Assembly (NCBI GenBank): GCA_900553775.1
Contig: USEZ01000091.1
Location: forward strand, 1 to 7,754
Reading direction: 5' to 3'
From: an uncultured Slackia sp.
Lineage (GTDB): Bacteria; Actinomycetota; Coriobacteriia; Coriobacteriales; Eggerthellaceae
DNA: 7,754 nucleotides
Position 1 is the stretch's first letter. Every line of letters begins with the position of its first letter. A model generated the notes under the pieces. The model was not told the origin of the DNA. It saw only the letters and a list, made by a program, of their open reading frames with translations, and did no database searches. The position numbers and the translations under genes are program-made. This document shows, piece by piece, positions 1 to 6,429 of this stretch.

Positions 1-13
1 TCCCTTTGCGCCG

Positions 14-48
14 AAAATAAAATTGCAGGCCGATTTCTCGACCTGCAA
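14..48 (-). terminator. Intrinsic terminator of tRNA-Ala
   Basis: Read on the minus strand, an 11-bp stem (TTGCAGGTCGA paired with TCGGCCTGCAA, one T-G wobble) closes a GAAA loop and is followed directly by TTTTATTTT. It starts 9 bases after the encoded CCA of the tRNA. This is a textbook rho-independent terminator and ends the tRNA transcription unit. Confidence 0.9.
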
Positions 49-57
49 GATAATTCC

Positions 58-133
58 TGGTGGAGATGATGGGATTCGAACCCACGACCCCCACGTTGCG
101 AACGTGGTGCTCTCCCAGCTGAGCTACATCCCC
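58..133 (-). tRNA. tRNA-Ala (anticodon CGC)
   Basis: A full cloverleaf is visible on the minus strand. The acceptor stem GGGGATG pairs with CATCTCC and contains the G3-U70 wobble that is the known identity element for alanyl-tRNA synthetase. The D arm is GCTC...GAGC. The anticodon stem CCACG/CGTGG encloses the loop TTCGCAA, giving anticodon CGC, which reads GCG alanine codons. The T arm GTGGG-TTCGAAT-CCCAT carries the usual TTCGA. The discriminator base is A and the CCA end is encoded (58-60), for a total of 76 nt. It has its own promoter upstream and terminator downstream, so it appears to be a single-gene unit. A CGC-anticodon alanine tRNA fits a high-GC genome. Confidence 0.97.
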
Positions 134-151
134 AGAAATGGACAAGACGGT

Positions 152-180
152 ATTTTGCTCTTGTGCCTCGTGAATGTCAA
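152..180 (-). promoter_or_regulatory. Promoter of tRNA-Ala
   Basis: On the minus strand a perfect -35 box TTGACA (180-175) is followed after exactly 17 bases by CAAAAT (157-152), a 4/6 match to the -10 consensus that keeps its A2 and final AAT. Transcription would start around 144-146, about a dozen bases before the mature tRNA 5' end at 133. Position and spacing fit a strong sigma-70-type stable-RNA promoter. Confidence 0.8.
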
Positions 181-273
181 GCGAATATCCCGTCTTTTTT
201 CGCTTTTTCTCACGACGCGGGCTTTCGCGCGAAGCGTTCCGCCGCGCGATGAAGGCGACGGCAGAACCGCCCC

Positions 274-630
274 TTAGAGCAGCACCTCGTCGTCATCGTC
301 GTCTTCCTCGTCGTTGGAGGCGTGCGGCGCCGCAGGCTCTTCCCCATTGTCGACGAAGGAGCCGAAAACGGGCTGGCCCGTTTCGACGTCGTAAAGCTCG
401 ACCATGCCGGTAAGCACGTCGACGTATTGATACGACTGGCGAGCCTTCCTGCCGCGTTTGCGATCGATTTCCAGAATGAAGAGGGAGGGATGGGCCTGCA
501 TGAGAACGCCTTCGCATTCGATGACCTTCGAACGGCCCATATTGGCACGCACCTTCAGACGCGTATCGATACGTTCCTGAAGCTCCGCGCGAATGTCGTC
601 GACGATGCGCGCCTGCTTTTCAAGTTCCAT
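274..630 (-). CDS. veg: Veg family protein with acidic C-terminal tail
   Basis: This 118-residue protein resembles Bacillus subtilis Veg (DUF1021), a small cytoplasmic protein linked there to biofilm gene expression; its biochemical activity is not settled. Residues 12-90 hold the family core: a helical start, then GRSKVIECEGVLMQAHPSLFI (about 32-52) and SYQYVDVLTGMVELY (66-80), which match the characteristic Veg pattern of a GVL.x.xPSxF stretch followed by SYxYxDVLT. The start ATG has AAGGA 8 bases upstream. The B. subtilis protein is about 86 residues; this one adds about 30, ending in an almost purely acidic run (DEEDDDDDE, residues 107-115). Its place downstream of ksgA is the classic veg context and supports the call. 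The low-complexity tail has no function I can name. Confidence 0.85.
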   Translation of the reverse strand: MELEKQARIVDDIRAELQERIDTRLKVRANMGRSKVIECEGVLMQAHPSLFILEIDRKRGRKARQSYQYVDVLTGMVELYDVETGQPVFGSFVDNGEEPAAPHASNDEEDDDDDEVLL

Positions 631-672
631 GTATATGTTCCTTCAATCGGGTATGCGACTGTGCGAACCGCC

Positions 673-692
673 ATAATATCACGGCTTGTCAA
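673..692 (-). promoter_or_regulatory. Candidate extended -10 promoter of veg
   Basis: On the minus strand TGATATTAT (681-673) is an extended -10 element (TG-n-TATTAT). It would start transcription near 666, giving a leader of about 35 bases that includes the veg Shine-Dalgarno (639-643). A perfect TTGACA (692-687) lies only 8 bases upstream, too close to act as the -35 for this -10, and no good -35 sits at 16-18 bases. A second perfect TTGACA lies at 739-734. Extended -10 promoters can work without a -35, so I call the -10 but not the rest. Confidence 0.45.
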
Positions 693-741
693 GAGCAACT
701 TGATTCTGCACCGAAATCATATGCGCGCTCTATTGTCAACA

Positions 742-764
742 CCGCCGAAAGGCATTTCAGGCGG
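742..764 (-). other. Hairpin between ksgA and veg
   Basis: On the minus strand CCGCC-(T)-GAAA-TGCC-TTTC-GGCGG folds into a 9-bp stem with a single bulged T and a 4-base loop. No T-tract follows on either strand, so it is not a canonical terminator. It may be a weak terminator or processing site for the ksgA transcript. The rest of the 631-880 gap shows only the veg promoter elements and a second small GC hairpin near 803-820. Confidence 0.35.
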
Positions 765-880
765 AAACGCGCATACGAAGCGGCATAGCCCCGTGCGGCG
801 AAGCGACGCCGCCCCGCAGAACACGTCGGCGTATCGGCCGCATGAAGGCATCCGGCGAAACGGATCGGCGTCGCGACGCG

Positions 881-1786
881 TCAACCGACGATCGACGAAT
901 ACGCGCGGCCGAGCGCGATGAATTCTTCGAGCGTCAGGCTCTCGCCGCGTCGGCGGGAATCGATGCCCGCCGATTCGAGGACGGCGGGAAGTTTTTCGAC
1001 CGCTCCGTCGCAGCCTTTGCGCCCTGAGAAATACGTCCTCATGGAATTCGCGATGGTCTTGCGCCTTGTGGCGAACGCGGCATCGGCCATGCGCGAGGCG
1101 ACGGCCGCCTCTTCGCCCGTAATGCCCAGATCGTCGCGACGGTCGAGCCTGATGACGGCCGAAGTGACCCGCGGCGGCGGGAAAAAGCTGCCAGGGGCGA
1201 CCTGGAAGCGCCCCGTCGGCTTCGCGATCAGATTGAGCTTCACCGTGTAGGCGCCGTAATCCTTCGTGCCCATCTTCGCCATCATGCGGTCGGCCACTTC
1301 GCTTTGCACCATGACCGTCGCGCTTTGCAGGCTTGAAAAACGCTGGAAGAAATCGAGCACGAGCGTCGCGGCGACCGCATACGGCAAATTCGCGATGAAC
1401 TTGTTCGGCGCCGCGACGCCGCGGGCCGCATCGCCGAACGCCTCGTCCAAATCGGCCTGGGAAAGCGCGAGCGCATCTTTCGAAAGCAGCGTGAAATTGT
1501 CGAAATCGGCGCAAGTTTCGGCCAGAACGGCAGGAAGGTCGGCATCGCGCTCGACGGAGAGCACGCGCCGCGCGCGATCGAGCAGCGCCACGGTAAGCGT
1601 GCCGATGCCCGGCCCCACTTCAAGCACGGAATCGTCGGAACAGACTTCGGACAACGCGCAGATCTTCGCAATGACCGCATCGTTGACCAGGAAATTCTGA
1701 CCGAGCGCCTTTTTCGTGGCAAGGCCGTGGCGTTCGAGCACGGCGCGCGTGGCCGCGGGCGTGGCAAGATAGGAAACGTGTGACAT
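881..1786 (-). CDS. ksgA: 16S rRNA (adenine1518/1519-N6) dimethyltransferase KsgA/RsmA
   Basis: KsgA uses S-adenosylmethionine to dimethylate two adjacent adenosines in helix 45 of 16S rRNA, a late check on small-subunit assembly. The 301-residue protein has the expected length. It shows KALGQNFL (27-34, RNA-side N-terminal motif), the SAM-binding motif LEVGPGIGTLT (55-65), an acidic ribose-binding position in SVERD (77-81), and the catalytic NLPY (133-136). These are followed by FPPPRVTSAVIRL and a C-terminal helical domain ending LTLEEFIALGRAY. I place the start at MSHVSYL because it precedes the conserved core by about 25 residues and has a purine-rich AAGAGAG just upstream. It lies 44 bases downstream of the flavoprotein gene, so it may be cotranscribed. 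A possible -10 (TATGCT, 1820-1815) in that gap could also give it its own promoter. Confidence 0.96.
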   Translation of the reverse strand: MSHVSYLATPAATRAVLERHGLATKKALGQNFLVNDAVIAKICALSEVCSDDSVLEVGPGIGTLTVALLDRARRVLSVERDADLPAVLAETCADFDNFTLLSKDALALSQADLDEAFGDAARGVAAPNKFIANLPYAVAATLVLDFFQRFSSLQSATVMVQSEVADRMMAKMGTKDYGAYTVKLNLIAKPTGRFQVAPGSFFPPPRVTSAVIRLDRRDDLGITGEEAAVASRMADAAFATRRKTIANSMRTYFSGRKGCDGAVEKLPAVLESAGIDSRRRGESLTLEEFIALGRAYSSIVG

Positions 1787-1830
1787 GGGCTCTCTTTTCT
1801 CGATTGATGCGCACAGCATACCGGACGCCG

Positions 1831-2487
1831 CTAGGAGAAACGCTGCTTTGCGTCCTCTTCGCCCGGCTGCCCCCAGCCGATGCGTTCGACGACGTCGGCG
1901 ATGAAAAAGCCCGCCGAACCGAACGCGGAGCGCACGATCGAGACGAGCGCGTCGTAGCCGAACGGATCGCCTCCCGCGCCGATCACGTGAAGATGAACGG
2001 GACGCTTGACCTCGCATGAACGATTCAGGCGGGCGGCCGGCCCGATGCGCCATTCCCAATAGGGCTGCAAACGGTCGAGCACGCATTTGAAGCGCCCCGT
2101 CGGCCCCGCGAAATACACGGGACACACCAGATGAACCTCGTCGGCGGCATCGAGCAGCCGATACAGGTCGCCCATGTCGTCATCGATGACGCAGGCGGCA
2201 TGGCGCGCATCGGAGGCGAAGCACGCCGCCTCATCGGGGCGGCAGGCGGCGCATCCGATGCAGTCGGCGACATCGCGATCCGCCGTGTTCCAGCGAATCA
2301 CGCGTGCGCCTGCGCCCTCAAGGCGCGCCGCAAGCTCGTCCGCGTAACGGGCGGACACGCCGCGGCGGCGCACCGACCCGCATATCAGCAGCACATCGCG
2401 TCCGCCTCCGCATTCCGCACGCTCCCCTCCCCTTTCCCGGGAAAACGGATTCTCGCGCGTCGCCGCATCGGCCGCGCACGCCGTCAT
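1831..2487 (-). CDS. Iron-sulfur flavoprotein / NADPH-dependent FMN reductase family protein
   Basis: This is a 218-residue flavodoxin-fold protein. Residues 31-46 (DVLLICGSVRRRG...) form the first strand and FMN phosphate loop of the family. Residues 123-140 (PVYFAGPTGRFKCVLDRL) match the second FMN-contact motif seen as PVYW...K..DR in relatives. Between them C76-C79-C82-C89 form CX2CX2CX6C, followed by IDDDM. That is the compact cysteine motif which, in methanogen Isf proteins, binds a 4Fe-4S cluster next to FMN. The role is probably small-molecule or protein electron transfer; the substrate is unknown. The start ATG overlaps the tatD stop (ATGA) and has GAAGG 9 bases upstream, implying translational coupling. 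The first 30 residues are unstructured-looking and not family-like; an internal GTG at Val32 with GGAGG 10 bases upstream is an alternative start. Confidence 0.85.
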   Translation of the reverse strand: MTACAADAATRENPFSRERGGERAECGGGRDVLLICGSVRRRGVSARYADELAARLEGAGARVIRWNTADRDVADCIGCAACRPDEAACFASDARHAACVIDDDMGDLYRLLDAADEVHLVCPVYFAGPTGRFKCVLDRLQPYWEWRIGPAARLNRSCEVKRPVHLHVIGAGGDPFGYDALVSIVRSAFGSAGFFIADVVERIGWGQPGEEDAKQRFS

Positions 2488-3629
2488 GCCGCGCCGCCTT
2501 CGCCATGCGAAAGCTGCCACGATGTCGGGGCGCCGTCGAGCAGGCGCACGGCGTTTTCATGCAACGTCGCGAGAAACGCCTCGCGGCGGGCGGGTTCTTC
2601 CTGTTCGCGCAAATCGGCGAGATACGCCGCCGTGAACGCCGTGAATTCGGGCGCGCACTCGATTCCGCGGAACGGCACGGGGGCCATATAGGGAGCGTCC
2701 GTTTCGGCGAGCAGACGGTCTTCGGGCACGATCTTCGCCGATGCGCGCAGATCGTCGCTGCGCGAGAACGTCACCGCGCCGCCGAACGCCACATAGCAGC
2801 CCCTCTCGATCCAGCGGGCAAGCTCGTCGGGCCCGACGCTGCAGCAATGCAGAAGCACCCCCGCCGCAGGCCAGCCTTCCTCCTCGAGAATGGCGAAGCC
2901 GTCGTCGTGGGCGTCGCGCATATGAAGGATGAGCGGCACGCCGCACTCATGCGCCATGGATATCTGGCGGCGGAAAACATCGCGCTGCACCGCACGCGGC
3001 GAAAGGTCGTAATGATAATCGAGGCCCACTTCGCCGAGCGCGCAGGTGCGTCTATCGGCGAGCATCGCGTACAGACGCGATTCCACCCGGGCGTTCCAGT
3101 GCGACGCATTATGGGGATGCACGCCCGCCGCGACGCGCAAACGGGGAATGGAGACGCTTGCGCACGGACAGCGGTTCGCGCGCCATTCGTCGGCGGCCAT
3201 GCCCTCGTGGGCAAGCTGCAGCCCGCCCCGTTCGCGTTCGGCGGAAAGCGACGCGCGCGTGGCCTCGAACACATCGGGAAGCATGCGCAATGCCTCGCCG
3301 CGCCATGCATCCATCGATTCGTACGTGGCGCTGCCGTCTTCATAGGCGTCGACGATCGTGCAGATGAAATCGACGCCGTGCACCGCGCAACGCGCGAGCG
3401 AAAGCGCAGGGTCGCTCAAAAGGCCCAGATGGGCATGGGTGTCGGCGACGGCGGATTCGAACGGCGGATAGGGGGCTTCCGCATAGCGCCATCCGTTTTT
3501 CTTCTTTTTGCGAAACAGCGCGTCGCGAAATGCCAGATAACCCGCGGGGCCTTCCGGGTCGATGCCGCGATGCGCCGAGACTTCTTCGTCGGCAGCGGCC
3601 GCATCAAGCGTCGTCGTCTCTTCCATCAT
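2484..3629 (-). CDS. tatD: TatD-family metal-dependent hydrolase (enlarged)
   Basis: TatD proteins are TIM-barrel, two-metal hydrolases of the amidohydrolase superfamily, shown in E. coli and others to act as DNA 3'-5' exonucleases. The metal ligands are all visible: D63-T-H65-A-H67 (DTHAHL), E200 in GEVGLDYHY, H236 in LILHMRDA, H261 in LLHCCS, and D311 in ETDAPYM. The GVHPH motif is at 169-173. At 381 residues it is well above the usual 255-270. The excess comes from a 60-residue N-terminal extension (acidic, then a KKKK stretch at 41-44) and about 45 extra residues between the first and second barrel strands (roughly 95-160). It follows metG, as in many Gram-positives, and overlaps the next gene by four bases. 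An open frame continues upstream to about 3842 but lacks family features. Two adjacent ATGs (3629, 3626) are both usable. Confidence 0.9.
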   Translation of the reverse strand: MMEETTTLDAAAADEEVSAHRGIDPEGPAGYLAFRDALFRKKKKNGWRYAEAPYPPFESAVADTHAHLGLLSDPALSLARCAVHGVDFICTIVDAYEDGSATYESMDAWRGEALRMLPDVFEATRASLSAERERGGLQLAHEGMAADEWRANRCPCASVSIPRLRVAAGVHPHNASHWNARVESRLYAMLADRRTCALGEVGLDYHYDLSPRAVQRDVFRRQISMAHECGVPLILHMRDAHDDGFAILEEEGWPAAGVLLHCCSVGPDELARWIERGCYVAFGGAVTFSRSDDLRASAKIVPEDRLLAETDAPYMAPVPFRGIECAPEFTAFTAAYLADLREQEEPARREAFLATLHENAVRLLDGAPTSWQLSHGEGGAA

Positions 3630-3643
3630 GCTCCTCCACTCCT
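3626..3643 (-). promoter_or_regulatory. Double ribosome binding site and tandem ATG of tatD
   Basis: On the minus strand AGGAG (3643-3639) stands 9 bases before the first ATG (3629-3627). GGAGG (3637-3633) stands 3 bases before the first and 6 before the second ATG (3626-3624). Either pairing gives a workable start, so the N-terminus is uncertain by one residue. The strong sites argue against starts farther upstream. Confidence 0.6.
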
Positions 3644-3702
3644 CTTCAGCTTCCCGATTACGCCCGGCCGCGGCCGTATCGCCGCCATCCGATCCGCATG
3701 CG

Positions 3703-3719
3703 AACCGCACGCCGCAAGC
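3703..3719 (+). repeat. 17-bp direct repeat, copy 1
   Basis: Exact match to 3892-3908, in the same orientation, with start points 189 bases apart. This copy lies in the loop of an imperfect stem formed by CCGCAT (3694-3699) and ATGCGG (3721-3726). The flanking bases differ, so the match is exactly 17 bases. Confidence 0.8.
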
Positions 3720-3828
3720 GATGCGGCCCGCGCATCCGTCTTCATGGTAGCGCCGATGCCGCCCTGAACGCAGCGCGGCGCATTCGGCATGAGGCCTCGC
3801 TTCGATCTTCCGGACATGCAACGCATCA

Positions 3829-3856
3829 GGGGCCGCAAGCATACGCCCGCGGCCCC
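3829..3856 (-). other. GC-rich hairpin downstream of metG
   Basis: A perfect 8-bp stem GGGGCCGC/GCGGCCCC closes a 12-base loop, 58 bases after the metG stop codon. The absence of a T-tract argues against a canonical intrinsic terminator. It could stabilise the metG 3' end or slow transcription between metG and tatD. Confidence 0.4.
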
Positions 3857-3891
3857 CGAATACAAACGGCTCTCACGAATGCACGGCGAAA

Positions 3892-3908
3892 AACCGCACG
3901 CCGCAAGC
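3892..3908 (+). repeat. 17-bp direct repeat, copy 2
   Basis: Exact second copy of the repeat at 3703-3719, lying 6 bases beyond the metG stop codon. A duplication of the metG 3' flank is one explanation, but sequence outside the 17-mer does not match. Confidence 0.8.
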
Positions 3909-3913
3909 CTCGC

Positions 3914-5487
3914 CTACAGCTGGATATCCTTCACATCGAGACGGGGGAACAGCGGGTCGCCCTTCTCCACCTGGTTGCCCGAGGGCAGCTGGCCCCAGAC
4001 GCTTGCCGCCTTGATGTCGTCGACCTCTTCGATCGCGCCCAAGCTCAAACGGCGGAACACCTCGGCCGAAGTGTTCGGCATGAACGGCGCGAAGAACAGC
4101 GCCAGGATGCGGCAGGCTTCGCGTTGTACAGCACGTGGGCGAGCTCGCCGCGGGTTTCCTCGGATTTCGCCAGATTCCACGGGGCGCTCTCTTCGACATA
4201 GAGGTTCACGCGGCTTGCCAGCTCTTGCACGGCGGCAGCGGCATCGGTGAAGTTCACGTCGGTCATGCAGGCGTCGTATTTCTCATACAGGCCGTCGGCG
4301 ATGTCTTTGAGCGGATTGCCCGCCGCGGCAAGCTCGGCCGGCACCGCGGGAACTTTGCCGTCGAAGTATTTGCCCACCATGTTGAACACGCGGCTGCACA
4401 GATTGCCCCAGGTATTCGCCAAGTCGGCGTTGTAGACCTGCGTCATGCGCTCGACCGAGATGTTGCCGTCGGCGCCGAAGCGCACGTCGGACATGAAGTA
4501 ATAGCGGTAGGCATCGACGCCGAAAACCTCCACCAAGTCGGCGGGCTTGATGCCGTTGCCCTTGGATTTGGACATCTTCTCGCCGCCCACGAGCAGGAAT
4601 CCGTGGCCGAACACCGTGTTGGCGACAGGCAGGCCTGCGGCCATGAGCATGGCAGGCCAGATCACGCAATGGAAGCGCGTGATGTCTTTGCCCACGAAGT
4701 GGTACTGCACCGGCCAACGGCGCTCGAATTCGCCTTCACGCTCGGGATCGGCATAGCCGTTGCCCGTGAAATACGCCAGCAGTGCATCGGCCCATACGTA
4801 GCACACGTGGCCCTCGTCGAAGGGCAGCGGAATGCCCCAGTCGAACGTGGAGCGGCTGATGGAGAGGTCTTGCAGGCCGCCTTTCACGAACGTGACGATT
4901 TCATTCTTGCGGGTTTCGGGGCGGATGAAGTCGGGGTGCTCCTCGTAGAACTTCAGCAGCGGCTCCTGGAACTCGGAAAGCTTGAAGAACCAGTTCTCCT
5001 CGCCCGAAGCGCGGCGCACCGGACGATGGCAGTCGGGGCACACCAGCTCGCCCTCGTCGTTTTTCTCGAGGTCGCTTTCGGCGTAGTAGGTTTCCTCATG
5101 CACGCAGTACCAGCCCTCGTAGGCGCTCTTGTAGAGATAGCCCTTGTCGTAAAGGTCGGTCCAGAATTTCTGCACGCTGCGCGTCTGGCGCTCTTCGGTG
5201 GTGCGCACGAAATCGGTGTAGGTGATATCGAGCATGTCCCATGCCTCTTTGAAGGCGGGAACCATGGAGTCGCACCACTCCTGCGGCGTCATGCCGTTTT
5301 TCTCGCCCGTTTCGGCAACCTTTTGGCCATGCTCGTCAAGACCGGTGACGAACGACACGTCGTAGCCGTTCATGCGCTGATAGCGCGCCACGGTGTCGGC
5401 GGCGATGGTGGTGTAGGCGGTGCCCAGATGCGGCGCCGCATTCACGTAATAGATGGGCGTGGTAATCGAATAGGCCGGTTTGGTCAT
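3914..5487 (-). CDS. metG: Methionyl-tRNA synthetase, interrupted by a frameshift
   Basis: MetRS charges tRNA-Met with methionine. Visible are the class I signature PHLG (19-22, HIGH-type) in a standard N-terminus, a zinc-knuckle insertion with C128, C150 and C153, the KMSKS loop (304-308), and the alpha-helical anticodon-binding domain starting near NTWGNLCSRVFN (359-370). Start: ATG with AGAGGA 7 bases upstream. The frame is intact to Ala456 (codon 4122-4120). The family sequence then resumes in another frame as EACRILALFFAPFMP and runs 68 residues to a stop at 3914. Read without correction, translation goes out of frame and stops at 4045 after 24 unrelated residues (480 in total). Adding one or four bases near 4120 gives about 524-525 residues. 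There is no C-terminal tRNA-binding (EMAP/Trbp) domain, unlike the longer B. subtilis and E. coli enzymes. MetRS is essential, so a sequencing or assembly error, or a second copy, is likely. Confidence 0.93.
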
Positions 5488-5814
5488 ATGCGTTTCCTCT
5501 CGTGCTCGGGCGACTGATGATGCCGCCTTCGCCTCATGAGCCGCATCGGACGAGGGACGGAAGGCGTGCCGGCAGAAAAGCCGCCCGAAGACGCGCGCAT
5601 GCGATGGCGCGGCGTTCGCGCTTTTCGCCCGCATGCGAAAGACCCGCCCGCTGCGCGATGCGACAACGGATGTTCAAACCCGCCCATTGTAGCGCAGCAA
5701 ACGCGCGGCGCGCATACGCGGATCGAGGCCATGCGTCGCCGCCTCCCTCGGATTTGCGAAAAATGCCCCGTCGACCGTTGCGCCGCGCCGCCTCGGCCCG
5801 GTCGCGCATCCCCG
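5488..5814. other. Non-coding region upstream of metG
   Basis: These 327 bases between the peptidase stop and the metG start hold no credible gene; the open frames crossing them are arginine-rich and lack family motifs. The metG Shine-Dalgarno is at 5495-5500. The palindrome CGCATGCG occurs twice (5596-5603 and 5630-5637) and could form a stem in the leader. A -10 candidate lies at 5686-5691. I looked for a T-box signature and found none. No clear terminator follows the peptidase gene; ATTTTT occurs about 60 bases downstream but its preceding stem is poor. Confidence 0.5.
5686..5691 (-). promoter_or_regulatory. Candidate -10 box of metG
   Basis: TACAAT on the minus strand is a 5/6 match to TATAAT in a very GC-rich stretch. 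No good -35 hexamer is found 16-18 bases upstream and there is no TG extension. If used, it gives metG a leader of about 190 bases. Confidence 0.4.
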
Positions 5815-6414
5815 CTATCGTCTGATACCGCCGCGCAGCTTGGCCTCACGGGCACGCCAATCGGGCAGAAACGCATCCATCAACGCCTTGAAACGCGGGC
5901 CGTGGCTCGCTTCAAGCAGATGGCACAGCTCGTGCACCACGACGTATTCCAAGCATTCGGGCGGATGTGCGGCCAGCTGCACGTTGATGCAGATGCGCCC
6001 CGTTTTCACATTGCAGCTGCCCCATCGGCTCACCATGTTGCGATAGACGATCCTGCCGGGCGAAACGCCCATGATAGGCGCCCATTTCTCGATGAGCGCC
6101 GGCGTGCATGCCGCCACCACGGCGCGCCATTGCTCGAGCTCTTCGGGCATGGGCGCAGGCGCGGCCTCGGCGCGGGCGGCCTCGGCACGGCGGCGCTGCG
6201 CGATCCAGGAGGCATGCTCGCGCACCAGTCGCGCGATTGCCGCATCGCCCATGCGCATCGGCGCCGACACCTCGATGCGCCCGTCGGGCGCCTTCACCCT
6301 GAGATAGGCGCGTTTCTGGCCCGCACGGCGCACCACCGACACCTGCATGCCGTCCACGCTTACGACCGAACGCTCGGTCGAACGGCCCTTTCGGCTTGCG
6401 CCTCTTATCGACAT
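5815..6414 (-). CDS. YgjP-like (DUF45, PF01863) zinc metallopeptidase
   Basis: The 199-residue protein carries the signature of the YgjP/DUF45 metallopeptidase-like family: SRWGSCNVKTGRICINVQL (129-147), then PPECLEYVVVHELCHLLEASH (151-171). HELCH (161-165) provides two zinc-ligand histidines and the catalytic glutamate; H171 is the likely third ligand. The N-terminal half has beta-strand-like segments (VVSVDGMQVSVVRR, RAYLRVKAPDGRIEVSAP) and an alanine/arginine-rich helix around 72-88, typical for the family. No signal peptide or membrane segment is visible, so it should be cytoplasmic. Substrates for this family are poorly known. Start: ATG at 6414 with AAGGGGG 6 bases upstream. An in-frame ATG at 6495 lacks a ribosome binding site and lies within an inverted repeat, so I prefer the shorter form. 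Confidence 0.88.
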   Translation of the reverse strand: MSIRGASRKGRSTERSVVSVDGMQVSVVRRAGQKRAYLRVKAPDGRIEVSAPMRMGDAAIARLVREHASWIAQRRRAEAARAEAAPAPMPEELEQWRAVVAACTPALIEKWAPIMGVSPGRIVYRNMVSRWGSCNVKTGRICINVQLAAHPPECLEYVVVHELCHLLEASHGPRFKALMDAFLPDWRAREAKLRGGIRR

Positions 6415-6429
6415 CGAACACCCCCTTGC

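Larger units (their letters stand above)
3630..3913. other. metG-tatD intergenic region with direct repeat and hairpins
   Basis: No convincing gene lies in these 284 bases; frames that cross it lack family features. It holds two exact copies of the 17-mer AACCGCACGCCGCAAGC (3703-3719 and 3892-3908, same orientation), the second just after the metG stop. Between them is an 8-bp hairpin, GGGGCCGC/GCGGCCCC (3829-3856, 12-base loop), with no T-tract. TATGCT (minus strand, 3843-3838), inside the hairpin loop, is a weak -10 candidate for tatD. Confidence 0.5.

Noticed and set aside
193..206. T-rich stretch on the plus strand that looks like a terminator tail
   Set aside because: No plus-strand gene lies upstream and no stem precedes the T runs; on the minus strand it is an A-rich segment just upstream of the tRNA promoter.
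2304..3767. Long plus-strand open frame opposite tatD and the flavoprotein
   Set aside because: Very rich in Arg, Ala and His with no recognisable domain, and fully antisense to two genes with intact catalytic motifs.
3630..3842. Upstream extension of the tatD frame by about 70 codons
   Set aside because: No TatD-like sequence in it, strong ribosome binding sites favour 3629/3626, and it includes a hairpin and one repeat copy typical of non-coding DNA.
4135..5517. Long open frame of about 460 codons on the plus strand opposite metG
   Set aside because: It is an antisense shadow of a clear metG: its sequence has no family motif and it exists because GC-rich codons leave few stops on the opposite strand.
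3694..5639. Shared 11-mer CCGCATGCGAA upstream of tatD (3694-3704) and in the metG leader (5629-5639)
   Set aside because: Centred on a short GC palindrome that is easily repeated by chance in this composition; two copies are too few to argue a function.
5488..5691. Possible T-box or other riboswitch in the metG leader
   Set aside because: The conserved T-box sequence and a following terminator/antiterminator pair are not found.
5484..5876. Minus-strand frame of about 130 codons in the peptidase-metG gap
   Set aside because: It overlaps the 3' end of the peptidase gene, is Arg/Pro/Ser-rich, and lacks a ribosome binding site or family motif.
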